Assembly (NCBI GenBank): GCA_003135055.1
Contig: PLDF01000505.1
Span: 1 to 64,000 of the forward strand
Direction of reading: 5' to 3'
Source of the DNA: Bryobacterales bacterium
GTDB taxonomy: Bacteria > Acidobacteriota > Terriglobia > Bryobacterales > Bryobacteraceae
DNA length: 64,000 nucleotides
The translations under genes and the position numbers were made by a program. The notes below the pieces were generated by a model. The model saw only the letters and a program-made list of their open reading frames with translations. It did not search any database and was not told the origin of the DNA. Positions 43,331 to 52,637 of the stretch are shown in pieces (the first letter of the stretch is position 1; every line of letters begins with the position of its first letter).

Positions 43331-46180
43331 ATGCCCCATGGTGCGCCCAGAAAGCGCCTTTCCGCTGTTGAGCGCGCGCTTGCCGTTACTCTTTTGGCGG
43401 GTGCCATGGCGGCCGCGGCAGCGGCGCCAGATCATGCCGATCAAGCTGGCTTCCAGTCTTCAGTTCAGCCGTTTATCGCTAAGACCTGTTTCGGGTGCCA
43501 CAGCGCGAAGGTTCAATCGGCCGGTCTGAATCTAGAGCGTTATGCCAGTGCCGATTCCGTCGCCTTAGACCGCGCGCACTGGGAGCTGATCCTCGACAAG
43601 CTGCGTTCGGGCCAGATGCCGCCGCCGGGAATGCCGCGTCCAGTCGCGTCCGAACTGGCGGTGGTTACGAAGTGGATTTCGAGCGAGCTTGATCGCGAGG
43701 ACCTGGCTGTCAAGCCCGATCCGGGCCACATCACTGCCCGCCGGCTCAATCGTACCGAGTACGATAATTCCGTCCGCGACCTGCTGGGCGTCGATTTCCA
43801 GCCGGCGGCCGACTTTCCGCCGGACGACAGCGGTTACGGGTTCGACAATATCGGCGATGTGCTCTCCATGTCCCCATCTCTGATGGAAAAGTACGTCTCG
43901 GCGGCCGAAAAAATCGCGCGTGCTGCCCTGTACGGTCCTCCGCCATTGAAGCCCACCCTGGTCAAACATGAGCCGTGGTATGTCGATTTCGACACCAAGC
44001 CTGGCGTAAAAACCGATTACGACCTCACCGGGCTGAGCCTGCCAAGCGCGCTTCACGTGATGCATACTTTTCCCGTGGAGGGCGACTACGACATCGCCGG
44101 ACTGTTGCGAGGTACGCGGCCAGCCGGGTCCGAGCCCCTGCAGGTGGCCTTCTGGATCGACGGCAAGCAGGTGAGTGAACTCTCCTATCCCATCCCGCCG
44201 ACGGGTGAGGTATCGGGGCAGCGGAAACAGTTCCGCACGCACGTCGCGGCCGGCGAACATTGGCTGTCGGCGTCGTTCCTGCGCATCTATGAAGGATTGC
44301 CGGTTGCGTTTCATGGGCCGAATCCCTCGAAGCTGCCCCCGCCGGCGGCACGAGGCGGCGGCCGGGGAGGTCGCGGAGGGAGAGGAGGCAGAGGCGCCCC
44401 CGCTGCCCCAGGACCTGGAGGCGCGGCGCCAGTCCAAATCACGGCAGCTACTGCGGCTTTGCCCGGGGCGGCTGGTGGTGGCCGTGCGGCGGCGCCCGTG
44501 GTGGCGGAACAAGGAGGCGCGGCGCCAGTCCAAATCACGACGACAGCTACTGCGGCGTTGCCCGGGGCGGCTGCTGGTGGCCCCGTGGCGGCGGAACAAG
44601 GAGGCGCGACGCCCATCCAAACCGCGGCGCCGCTAACCGCAGCCTCGCCCGATCTGGCTGGTGGAGGCCGTGCGGTTAGTCCAGCGGCGGCGCCTGCGGC
44701 CGCGCGTGGCCCCCGCGCCGACGCCGCGCCCAGCAACAATGATGAACTGGCGTCGGCCGGCGGCGCCGCAGTTGGTTTTTTTGTCAGCAACCTGGAGATT
44801 ATCGGACCGTACAACCAGGTAACCGGCCCGTCGGACCAGAGCCGCAAAAAGATCTTCGTCTGCACGGAAGAGACGCCGGCCTGCGCGAAGAAGATTGTCA
44901 CTACTTTGGCCGGACGGGTGTACCGCCGTCCCGCGACCAGGCAGGAAGTCGACCAACTCACGGGCGTCGTAGAGATGGTGCGGCAGCAAGGCGATTCGTT
45001 CCGCGAAGGGCTTTGTCTGGCCATCCAGAGGACGCTCATTTCTCCCAATTTCCTGTTCCGGATCGAACAAGACCGGAAGCCTGCGGCAGCGCCAACATCG
45101 CGTCCGGCGGCGCCAACGGCGCGTCCAGTGAGCGACTACGAGTTAGCCACGCGTCTCTCCTATTTTCTCTGGAGCAGCACCCCGGACGATGAGTTGCTGC
45201 GCCTTGCAGCGGAACCGAGACTCCGCCGGCCCGCGGAATTGAAAGCCCAGGTGCAGCGCATGTTGAAGGATCCGAAATCGATGGCGCTGGTCGAGGATTT
45301 CGGGGGTCAATGGTTACAATTCCGGGGGCTTGAATCGCACGAGCCCGAACGCAAAAAATTCCAGCAGTACACCGAATATACAAAGATGTCGATCGGGAAA
45401 GAGACTGAGCTCTTCTTGGAATATCTGATGCGGGAAGACCGGCCGATTACAGACCTGATCGACGCAAAGTACACTTTTCTAAACCAGCGCCTGGCGGAAT
45501 TCTACGGGATTCCCGGCGTGCAGGGCGCGGAATTCCGCAAAGTGGATCTTACCGGCACGAACCGGCAGGGCGTGCTGACGCAGGCGAGCGTGCTGACCAT
45601 GTCGTCCTACTCCAACCGGACATCGCCGGTGCTTCGCGGGAAGTGGGTCCTCGATAATATTCTGAACACGCCTCCACCTGCCAAACCTGCCGGCGTGCCC
45701 GACTTGGATGAGACGGCGGTGGGCGTCAGCGCGTCGCTCCGCGAGCAATTGCAGAGTCACCGGGCCAACGCGGTCTGCGCGTCGTGTCACTCCCGCATGG
45801 ATCCTCTGGGCTTCGCGCTGGAGAACTACGATGCGGTCGGCCAGTGGCGGGATAAGGACGGCAAGTTCCTCATCGACGCCTCGGGGCAGCTACCCGACGG
45901 GCGCAATTTCGTGGGAGCGAAAGGCCTCGCCGATATCCTGATGTCCAACCCGAATGCTTTTGCGAAGGCCATGACCGAGAAGATGCTGATCTACGCGCTG
46001 GGTAGGGGACTGGAGTCGTACGACCGGCCGGCGGTGAACCAGATCGTGGCCGGCCTGGCTGCGAATCAGTATCGCTTTTCCAGCCTGGTGCTGGGCATTG
46101 TCGACAGCGTTCCCTTCGAGGAGCGTCGCGCTGTTCCCCGCACCTCCGCGGTGGCGGAAGTCATCAAGAAGCAGAAGTAA
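43331..46180 (+). CDS. DUF1592/DUF1588 cytochrome-like protein
   Basis: The 949-residue secreted protein begins with a signal segment (RALAVTLLAGAMAAAAAAPD). It has a haem-binding CFGCH in a planctomycete-type cytochrome domain (FIAKTCFGCHSAKVQSAGLNLE), then DUF1587 (RRLNRTEYDNSVRDLLGVD). DUF1592 (RRPATRQEVDQLTGV...) and DUF1588 (CASCHSRMDPLGFALENYDA, a second CxxCH) follow, and DUF1585 at the end (MTEKMLIYALGRGLESYDRP). Between about 340 and 480 lies a low-complexity glycine-, alanine- and arginine-rich insert with a triple tandem repeat. It is always paired with DUF1552 genes in related genomes; a role in polymer oxidation or breakdown is suspected but unproven. Confidence 0.92.
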   Translation: MPHGAPRKRLSAVERALAVTLLAGAMAAAAAAPDHADQAGFQSSVQPFIAKTCFGCHSAKVQSAGLNLERYASADSVALDRAHWELILDKLRSGQMPPPGMPRPVASELAVVTKWISSELDREDLAVKPDPGHITARRLNRTEYDNSVRDLLGVDFQPAADFPPDDSGYGFDNIGDVLSMSPSLMEKYVSAAEKIARAALYGPPPLKPTLVKHEPWYVDFDTKPGVKTDYDLTGLSLPSALHVMHTFPVEGDYDIAGLLRGTRPAGSEPLQVAFWIDGKQVSELSYPIPPTGEVSGQRKQFRTHVAAGEHWLSASFLRIYEGLPVAFHGPNPSKLPPPAARGGGRGGRGGRGGRGAPAAPGPGGAAPVQITAATAALPGAAGGGRAAAPVVAEQGGAAPVQITTTATAALPGAAAGGPVAAEQGGATPIQTAAPLTAASPDLAGGGRAVSPAAAPAAARGPRADAAPSNNDELASAGGAAVGFFVSNLEIIGPYNQVTGPSDQSRKKIFVCTEETPACAKKIVTTLAGRVYRRPATRQEVDQLTGVVEMVRQQGDSFREGLCLAIQRTLISPNFLFRIEQDRKPAAAPTSRPAAPTARPVSDYELATRLSYFLWSSTPDDELLRLAAEPRLRRPAELKAQVQRMLKDPKSMALVEDFGGQWLQFRGLESHEPERKKFQQYTEYTKMSIGKETELFLEYLMREDRPITDLIDAKYTFLNQRLAEFYGIPGVQGAEFRKVDLTGTNRQGVLTQASVLTMSSYSNRTSPVLRGKWVLDNILNTPPPAKPAGVPDLDETAVGVSASLREQLQSHRANAVCASCHSRMDPLGFALENYDAVGQWRDKDGKFLIDASGQLPDGRNFVGAKGLADILMSNPNAFAKAMTEKMLIYALGRGLESYDRPAVNQIVAGLAANQYRFSSLVLGIVDSVPFEERRAVPRTSAVAEVIKKQK
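44340..44700. repeat. Low-complexity tandem repeats inside the DUF1592 gene
   Basis: A ggaggtcgcggaggg run (RGGRGGRGGRGG) is followed by about three diverged units of PVQIT...TAALPGAA..GG..A..AEQGGA (44430-44690). All keep the frame. Confidence 0.8.
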
Positions 46181-46194
46181 AGGAGATCGCTCGA

Positions 46195-47535
46195 ATGTTT
46201 GTGACGCAAAAGTACCTTCAACGGCGAACGTTTCTGCGAGGAGTGGGCGCGGCCATTGCCCTGCCCATGCTGGACGCCATGGTTCCCGCCTTTGCCGCAC
46301 CGGGCAAGGCCGCCCAAGCCCCCATCCGGACGTCTTTTGTGTACGTCCCGAACGGCATCGTGATGGATAACTGGACGCCCAAGACCGTGGGCAATGCCTT
46401 TGAGATCACGCGGACGCTCAAGCCTCTCGAACCGTTCCGCGATCGAATGCTGGTGATCTCCGGCCTGATGGATAACAACGCCAACGCGCTGGGCGACGGC
46501 GGCGGCGACCATGCGCGTGCCGCCGCGAGCTTTCTGACCGCTGCGCACCCGAAGAAGACCGGCGGCTCGGACATTCACGTCGGCATCTCCGTCGATCAGG
46601 TGATCGCACAGGCCAACAGCGCGGAGACCCGTCTGGCATCGCTGGAGCTGGGGTTGGACGATAGCCGCGTGGTGGGGCACTGCGATTCCGGATATAGTTG
46701 CGCCTACACCAACAGTATTTCGTGGCGCACGCCGTCCACGCCGCTGGCGCCGGAAGCCAATCCTCGCGTGATCTTCGAGCGGCTGTTCGGCGACGTGGAC
46801 ACCAGTCTCGACGCGGCCACGCGGGCGCGGCGGGAACGCTATCGCAAGAGTCTGCTCGACATGGCTCGCGACGAAGCCCAAAAGCTCTCGGGTACTCTGG
46901 GCGCCTCCGACCGCCGCAAAGTGGACGAATACCTGGATTCTATCCGCGAAATGGAACGGCGCATCGAAAAAGCTGAAACCGACGGCCGGAACATCGCTCC
47001 CACCATCGACAAGCCGGCGGGTATTCCCGCGGTGTTCGCCGACCACGCGAAGCTGCTGTTCGATCTGCAGTTTGTGGCCTTCCAGACGGATCTGACCAGA
47101 GTCGTCAGCATGGTGATCGGGCGCGAGGGCAGCGTCCGTACGTACGATGAGATTGGTGTTTCCGATCCTCACCATCCGCTTTCGCACCACCGCAACATGC
47201 CGGAGTCACTCGAAAAATTAGCGAAAATCAATACCTTTCACGTAGAACTGTTCGCGCAGTTCATCGCCAGGCTGAAGGCGGCGCCGGATGGAGACGGCAC
47301 GCTGCTCGATCATTCTATGGTTCTTTACGGCTGCGGCATCGCCGATAGTAATCGTCACACGCATGAGAAACTGCCCATTCTGGTGATGGGTGGCGCGAAT
47401 GGGACCATCGCCACCGGCAGACACATCGCGATCGAGAAGGACACTCCGGCGGCGAACCTCTTTCTGGCGATGATGAATCGAACCGGCGTCCGGCGCGATT
47501 CTTTTGGCGACAGTACAGTAGCGTTAGAGATCTGA
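46195..47535 (+). CDS. DUF1552 protein with a Tat signal
   Basis: The 446-residue protein begins YLQRRTFLRGVGAAIALPMLDAM, a twin-arginine signal. It continues with RTSFVYVPNGIVMDNWTPK, LVISGLMDNNANALGDGGGDHARAAASFLT and HHPLSHHRNMPESLEKLAKI, typical of DUF1552. The fold is related to the alkaline phosphatase/sulfatase-like DUF1501 group by motif order, but no catalytic site is proven. AGGAG lies ten bases before the ATG. It follows the DUF1592 gene by 14 bp, the usual pairing, so the two products probably work together outside the cytoplasm. Confidence 0.92.
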   Translation: MFVTQKYLQRRTFLRGVGAAIALPMLDAMVPAFAAPGKAAQAPIRTSFVYVPNGIVMDNWTPKTVGNAFEITRTLKPLEPFRDRMLVISGLMDNNANALGDGGGDHARAAASFLTAAHPKKTGGSDIHVGISVDQVIAQANSAETRLASLELGLDDSRVVGHCDSGYSCAYTNSISWRTPSTPLAPEANPRVIFERLFGDVDTSLDAATRARRERYRKSLLDMARDEAQKLSGTLGASDRRKVDEYLDSIREMERRIEKAETDGRNIAPTIDKPAGIPAVFADHAKLLFDLQFVAFQTDLTRVVSMVIGREGSVRTYDEIGVSDPHHPLSHHRNMPESLEKLAKINTFHVELFAQFIARLKAAPDGDGTLLDHSMVLYGCGIADSNRHTHEKLPILVMGGANGTIATGRHIAIEKDTPAANLFLAMMNRTGVRRDSFGDSTVALEI

Positions 47536-47545
47536 GGAGATGCTC

Positions 47546-49381
47546 ATGCGACTAGAACCCGGTTTCTCTTTACGTCGATTATCCTCACCATCTGCGATTA
47601 CCAGAACAGAGATCGGGCATGCTTTAGCTTGCCCTCCGCGCTTAGAACCCGGTAACGCCGGCGGTCTTTGCCGCCGGTGTTTTTCTTTACGTCGATTGTC
47701 CTCACTTGTGGGGCATGCTTTAGCTTGCCGCTCAATTCGAATCGTCGCGGCAGCCTCGCTCGCCGTCACTATTCTCGGCGCACAGACACCCGCTCCAGGC
47801 ATTGCGCCGGAGCGGCAGCCGGACTATCAAGCCCTCTCTTCGGCCGTGCGCGCGCTACGGCGCGCGGCAACCGGCGAGGCGCTCACGGCTCAAGCCGATA
47901 AACTGATAGCAGACAGCGGCTCCGGCATCCCTAGAGGCGAGGCTCGCCGCAAGCTGGCCAACGCGTGGGTGTTGCTCAAAGGCGGATCCTGGGACGCGAA
48001 ACAGGAGTACCAATGGTCTCTGGCGCTGCGGCCCGATGCGGTGGTAGCGGATTCGTCGCTGCCATTTATGGTCCGTCTTGCACAGACATATCCCGCCTCT
48101 TACAAGGGAACGGAAGCGTTGAAGATCAGGGTGTCCTTGTCGCACAACGATGAGAAGGAGGTGCGCCAGATCGGCATCTTCGACCTCCCCGCGGCCGATC
48201 TTATCGAGCAGCCCTTTGGCATGTACGCCAACCTGGACGGCGTGCCCGATGGCGCCTACCTTGTGCGTGCGGAAGCGATGGATGGCGGCAACCTGGTGGC
48301 GACAGTCGTCTCTCCACTGGCAGTGGTCAAGGGCATCACACGGGATCACGCCGCGATCGAGCGCCGGCTCTCCCCGATTCAGGGTCACGAGGGCGCCAAG
48401 GCGTCAGTTCGGTATCCTTACGTGCTGGCGGAAACGGTCAACATGGGCCGCCGCCGCTTGAACGATGCCGATTTCGGTCTGCCTTACCAGCCGCAGCCGC
48501 CGTACGACTTCGCGGCAGGCGTGGTTTCCTCGAATAGCCTTCTTAAGTCGCTGGAGGCCGGAAAGGATCTGCTTTACCGCGCAAAGGGCGACCACGAACG
48601 GTACTACTGGTTCGAAGACGCGGGCGAAATGATGGCCTACCATGTGTACGCGCCATTGAAGTGGGATGGCAAGTCGAAACTGCCGATGGTTCTGGTGCTT
48701 CACGGCAACACGCGCGACCAGGATTATTATTTCGATCGCGACGACCACATTCTGGCGAAGCTCGCCGAACAGCACGGTTACCTGGTAGTTTGCCCCATGG
48801 GCTACCGGCCCAGCGCCGGGTGGGGGGCGAATTCTCTCAATCGCCCGCCGGCTAACGCGGCTAACGTGGCCGCGTCCGGAAGGGGAGGTTTTGCCGCCGA
48901 CCCTTCACGGCTACGGCAGGGTGAGTTGAGTGAAAAGGACGCGCTCAACGTGCTCGACCTGGTGACAAAAGAATACCCCGTCGACCCAAGCCGCATTTAC
49001 CTCTTCGGCCATTCCTCCGGCGGCGCCGGAACCTGGTACTTGGGCGAGAAATACGCCGAAAAATGGGCGGCGATGGCGGCCAGTGCGGCGGCCACGCGCC
49101 CCGCCGGTTTCCCCTTCGACCGCCTCAAGGGGATGCCGATCCTGATCTGCCACGGCGACCAGGACGATGAGGTGCCCGTTGCCAGCTCGCGGAATATGGT
49201 GAAGGCGGCCAAGGATGCGGGACTCGATCCGCAGTATCTGGAAGTGCCCGGCGCGACGCACCTGACCATTGTGGCGCTTGTGGAACCGAAGGTTTTCGAA
49301 TTCTTCGATGGGCATCCGCACAAAACTTCGACTGCCGCGACAGGGGTGAAACTGCCAAATGCGGGCGCCGCACGGCATTGA
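47546..49381 (+). CDS. PHB-depolymerase-like secreted hydrolase with a repeat-invaded leader
   Basis: The C-terminal 270 residues form an alpha/beta hydrolase: LPMVLVLHGNTRDQDYYF (oxyanion region), nucleophile serine in YLFGHSSGGAGTW, acidic residue in CHGDQDDEVPV and histidine in VPGATHLTIVAL. The middle (about 80-330) is a beta-rich domain of unknown type. The signal-like segment IRIVAAASLAVTILGAQT comes only at about residue 72. Codons before it are a 90-bp tandem duplication containing palindromic repeat B. ATG 47546 is favoured because GAGGAG lies seven bases before it; ATG 47540 is too close. It is the third gene of the DUF1592 operon and may cleave an ester polymer. Confidence 0.82.
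   Translation: MRLEPGFSLRRLSSPSAITRTEIGHALACPPRLEPGNAGGLCRRCFSLRRLSSLVGHALACRSIRIVAAASLAVTILGAQTPAPGIAPERQPDYQALSSAVRALRRAATGEALTAQADKLIADSGSGIPRGEARRKLANAWVLLKGGSWDAKQEYQWSLALRPDAVVADSSLPFMVRLAQTYPASYKGTEALKIRVSLSHNDEKEVRQIGIFDLPAADLIEQPFGMYANLDGVPDGAYLVRAEAMDGGNLVATVVSPLAVVKGITRDHAAIERRLSPIQGHEGAKASVRYPYVLAETVNMGRRRLNDADFGLPYQPQPPYDFAAGVVSSNSLLKSLEAGKDLLYRAKGDHERYYWFEDAGEMMAYHVYAPLKWDGKSKLPMVLVLHGNTRDQDYYFDRDDHILAKLAEQHGYLVVCPMGYRPSAGWGANSLNRPPANAANVAASGRGGFAADPSRLRQGELSEKDALNVLDLVTKEYPVDPSRIYLFGHSSGGAGTWYLGEKYAEKWAAMAASAAATRPAGFPFDRLKGMPILICHGDQDDEVPVASSRNMVKAAKDAGLDPQYLEVPGATHLTIVALVEPKVFEFFDGHPHKTSTAATGVKLPNAGAARH
47553..47731. repeat. 90-bp tandem duplication with palindromic repeat B, in a leader region
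   Basis: tagaacccgg occurs at 47553 and 47643; tctttacgtcgatt and gggcatgctttagcttgcc follow in both units. The second unit also contains cgccggcggtctttgccgcc (repeat B copy 3, 47651-47684). The period of 90 bp keeps the frame. Confidence 0.8.
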
Positions 49382-49596
49382 GATAGTAATCGGATGTCAG
49401 CATCCGAAATCTTTGGCCAGAGGCCGGGGGGACTGTGTGGCTCGCTTCATATTAGGACGCCGCAGTCACTCCTTCAAGAGCGCTTCCTGAAGCGTTTGAG
49501 AAGGTCCCCGGCCGGCAGCGCTCCCGCACCAAGGCGAAAGACCAACGATTTTGAGTACGATAGTTACAAAAATGGGTACAGCCGCAAAAAGCAAAA

Positions 49597-49616
49597 GCCG
49601 ACCATTTCTGGTCGGC
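49597..49616. terminator. Hairpin gccgaccatttctggtcggc
   Basis: A perfect eight-bp stem with a four-base loop, no T-run after it. It could be a weak stop for the DUF1552/hydrolase operon or part of an attachment region. Confidence 0.35.
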
Positions 49617-49642
49617 ACTATTCAAGTACCTTATAATCTATT

Positions 49643-49663
49643 TGGTGCGGAGAGGGGGACTTG
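49643..49663 (-). other. Partial tRNA 3' end (possible attachment-site remnant)
   Basis: On the minus strand the sequence reads CAAGTCCCCCTCTCCGCACC followed by A. This is the T-arm 3' strand, acceptor stem and encoded CCA of a Leu/Ser-type tRNA. No upstream tRNA body pairs with it. Mobile elements that integrate at tRNA 3' ends leave such fragments. Confidence 0.5.
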
Positions 49664-50581
49664 GTCTTCGGCTGGATGTTGATAGGACGTAAGTTATTGA
49701 TTTTACGTTATGCCAAAAGGACAAGAAGTGCCACAAACGCATGGTGTGGGCACAATTTGGGCACACGGATTTTTGTCCAGGATTTTTTCAAAGCATTCAA
49801 ACTAGCGCCGCTCCCCCGAACATTTCTGGCCACTTTGGCGGATTGCGATTCTGGCGGTGAGCGTTGCGGGGTCTCTCACCACTCCAGCCTGATTTCACGC
49901 CGCCTACGGGCAAGCAACCTCGCGGCGGCGGCGCGCTCGTCGGAGCCGGGCTGGTTCTCCCAACTCGCAAGGCTCGGATTGTAGCCGATGCGGGAAAGCC
50001 GGGAGAGCTTGGCGTAGCCTTTGCTCCACTGGCCGGTGTGATAACGGCTCGCAACGATCCGATACGCGGCGCATGTGAGAATCGATCCACACTTCTACCA
50101 AAAGCTATGCCAGTGAGTTCCTCGGGTCGCTCTGTGGGATCACGCCATCCGGTCGGAAACCTGTCAAGAGGAGGATTGCGGTAGCGGCAAGGCTTGATTG
50201 AGAGACCGGGCTCAAACCTGTCGGGGTCCAGCTTTGGAAAACGGATTTCGATTGTTAATAGAGGATTTAGTTAGGCGTTCGAGGCGCTCTTTTCTGGTCG
50301 AGGAAGTCTTCTGTTTTCAATGCCGGCTCTCTCAGAGCCACCTGAGCGAGGTAATTAAGGTAACGGTTCCAACTGGGATGTCTTCCTGAGAATTGCATTA
50401 GGGATTGCTGCCTGCCAGCCTCGCTGGGCTGGCTAGTCCGGTCGGCAGATAGTCCGCCCTTTCGCCGATTCCCTCCCTGGCCTCGTCCCGGCCTGTGATA
50501 CTTTTCGTATGTGTCTGTTGCCGTAGTCTGCGATGTAGATGTGCCGGCGGATCAACGGCTATAGCAACGGGGGTCGTTTAG

Positions 50582-50985
50582 AGTCGCACTGATAGCTGGC
50601 CCGCCGTCGCCCAGCGGCTCACGTGGCGATCGTGGTCCTTTATTCGCGATTCGGAACTGGAATGCTTTGGCGGCGCGCCTTTCAATCTTGTCGTTCTTGA
50701 CCACTTGTTTAAGCGGGAACCAAGGGACATTGACCTTCTGGAGGGCATGGGCCGTCTCTGCAAGATGTGCTCGTCCGTGTTAGTTGGCGGCGTGGCGCCG
50801 CACTTCTTTGGCGTGCGCGATCTCAAGTCTCTGTCGCCGGCTTCCGATATCGACCGCCTCCTCGCCTCTCACTGGTTTTCAAGGCGGAATGAACTCCGCG
50901 CCTCGGAGTTCGCGCCCTTGATGATCCTCACATTTCCGGAATTCACCGCAGAAGTCGTGCCGATCACTGGCGGGTGGCGCTACTC
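50582..50985 (+). pseudogene. Fragment of a TssC-like type VI secretion sheath protein
   Basis: An open segment encodes SELECFGGAPFNLVVLDHLF, then RDIDLLEGMGRLCKMCSSVL, APHFFGVRDL, SDIDRLLASHWFSRRNELRA and FAPLMILTFPEFTAEV. The order and spacing match the central domain of TssC/EvpB (FGGEPYGALIGDYEF...P.DIELL...A..AHAPFIA..SP..FG..S...L.....AKWRSFRESEDSRYVGLTLPR). There is no start and both ends are missing. The identification rests on remembered family patterns. Confidence 0.55.
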
Positions 50986-52385
50986 TGGCATGTTATCCCG
51001 CTGGCCTCGGCTCCGCGGCTCCGAAATCTGCCGACGAGGGCCAGGTCCGTCCAAGCCTGTTCGGGCAGGAACTCCAGGAGTTCGCACAGCGCTCTGGCCT
51101 GCTCGCGAGGCTGAAGCTTCGTCAACTCGCTCAGGACGGCCGACACGACAATCCGCCTGCGGTTGGCATGGAGTCCGCGCGCCGCGGCACCCATTGCGAT
51201 CAATCGCAAAGACGGCTGCCGTAGCGAGCGCGCAATGTCCACTGCCCGCTCCAAAAGGCTCGAGGACAATTTCGGCGCCAACAGGTTGATGGAGCGGGCG
51301 ACGGCGCGTTCGTCTGAACTCTGCTGCACAATGCCGAGCGCCTGGTCTGAGCTCAAAACCTTCAACTGAACACATCGCAGCAAAAATTCGGGGAAAACCG
51401 CGCTGCTGTGACATAAGAGACAGTGGATTTCCATGGCCGAGTCGCCGGCGCGTTCCGCAAGCTCCCAAACCGCGCTGATATCGTTTAGGAACTCCGAGTA
51501 CGTGCCCTCGCGTGTGTACCATGCCTCGAGCCATTCCCGTGATACCAGCCTGTAAAATGAGGCTCTGGGCGCCTTCAGTCGCGCCAGGTGCACCCGATGA
51601 TACTGGATGACGTATTTAGGAGCCTTCGCCGGCGATAACCCGCCCGCTTCCATATCATCAAGCGTGCGCACGCCGTGGTCGACAAAGCGCTGGTCCCACT
51701 GGTAACGGTTCCTTTCGGGGCCAATCAGGCGCTCATAATGATCTCGCAGGAGCGGATGGCTGAACACGTATCCTTGCCGGCGGCCGTCCCCTACGATGAA
51801 GCGCGCGATAGTACGGACAATTTGCTCCAGATACATCGCATCGTCCAGACGGCTTTCGATTGGCGCAACAGCCGCAATATCATCGGTTGTCATCGGGCCG
51901 ACTGCCATCGCCAGGATAAAGAACAGAGTCTTCGATCACGGTTCCAGTTCGTCGGGATTCTCTCCACGCGCCTTCCATTGAGATCGCTGGTCTTCAACCC
52001 AACGTTTGATGAAGCCTTCGAGCCCGGGCTTTATATCGGGAAGGTCCTTGATCTCCAGAAACGCGCCGCCCACCCCTTTTCCATGCAGGGCTTCAACGTA
52101 CATGCGGACAAGCAGCGGATCGCCTTGCGTCAACCGCAACAGTTCGACGACGAGGCCACCGGATCCCACGAACCGAAGGGTTTCCCGGTTCGCATGCAGC
52201 AACTGTTGTAAGCCATCGCGATCAAGACGCGGGAGGTCGATGCTTGTAGCGCGGTCGGTCCATCCCACCCGTTCGGCCCAGCCGGTCTGATCGATATCCC
52301 CTGCCAGCATGCGAGCGGAGAGGAGCAATTTTACTCCCTTGCCAAGCCGGTAGCGGAACCTGACATCACCGAATCGGGTTCGCTT
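50964..52385 (-). pseudogene. Remnant of a large NTPase (NACHT/STAND-like), N-truncated with an internal stop
   Basis: The frame begins RYRLGKGVKLLLSARMLAGD without P-loop or start and continues LLRLTQGDPLLVRMYVEAL, the 'GDPL' helical lid region of NACHT/STAND ATPases. It then reads to DELEP, where a TGA (51936-51938) interrupts. The same frame resumes SKTLFFILAMAVG and SHPLLRDHYERLIGP, then helical repeats (SSDERAVARSINLLAPKLSS) to 50964. One nonsense mutation plus the loss of the N-terminal third make it non-functional. Such proteins often serve as phage-defence or signalling switches; the original role cannot be told. Confidence 0.6.
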
Positions 52386-52637
52386 GCGCTACGGCTCGCA
52401 GGTTTGCTTCCCGGTTTCCACCAGACGGATTTACTCCGCCCCGCTCCGGTTCAGCTACATGTACGAGCGAGCAATTTACATGATGAACTCCTTTCAGTTC
52501 ACAAGATCAAGCCAAGCTGATCTTGGTGTTCCTAAGAACGCCAAGCCAGGCTTCAACTCTATCGACTACGCAGCTCGGCCCTTCGGTTCCACAGTGCCGC
52601 CGAGAAACACTTGCCAGTCCTCGCCTCGGGAAAAATC

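Larger units (their letters stand above)
49382..50581. other. Gene-poor region with integration-scar features
   Basis: No convincing gene is seen. It contains a hairpin (49597-49616), a 21-bp match to a tRNA 3' end (49643-49663) and lower GC around 49560-49800, including 'gtgtgggcacaatttgggcacacgg', a short inverted pair of gggcac motifs. Confidence 0.5.

Noticed and set aside
49661..50184. Two overlapping small ORFs in the gene-poor region
   Set aside because: They lack start signals and resemble no family. I cannot support them as genes.
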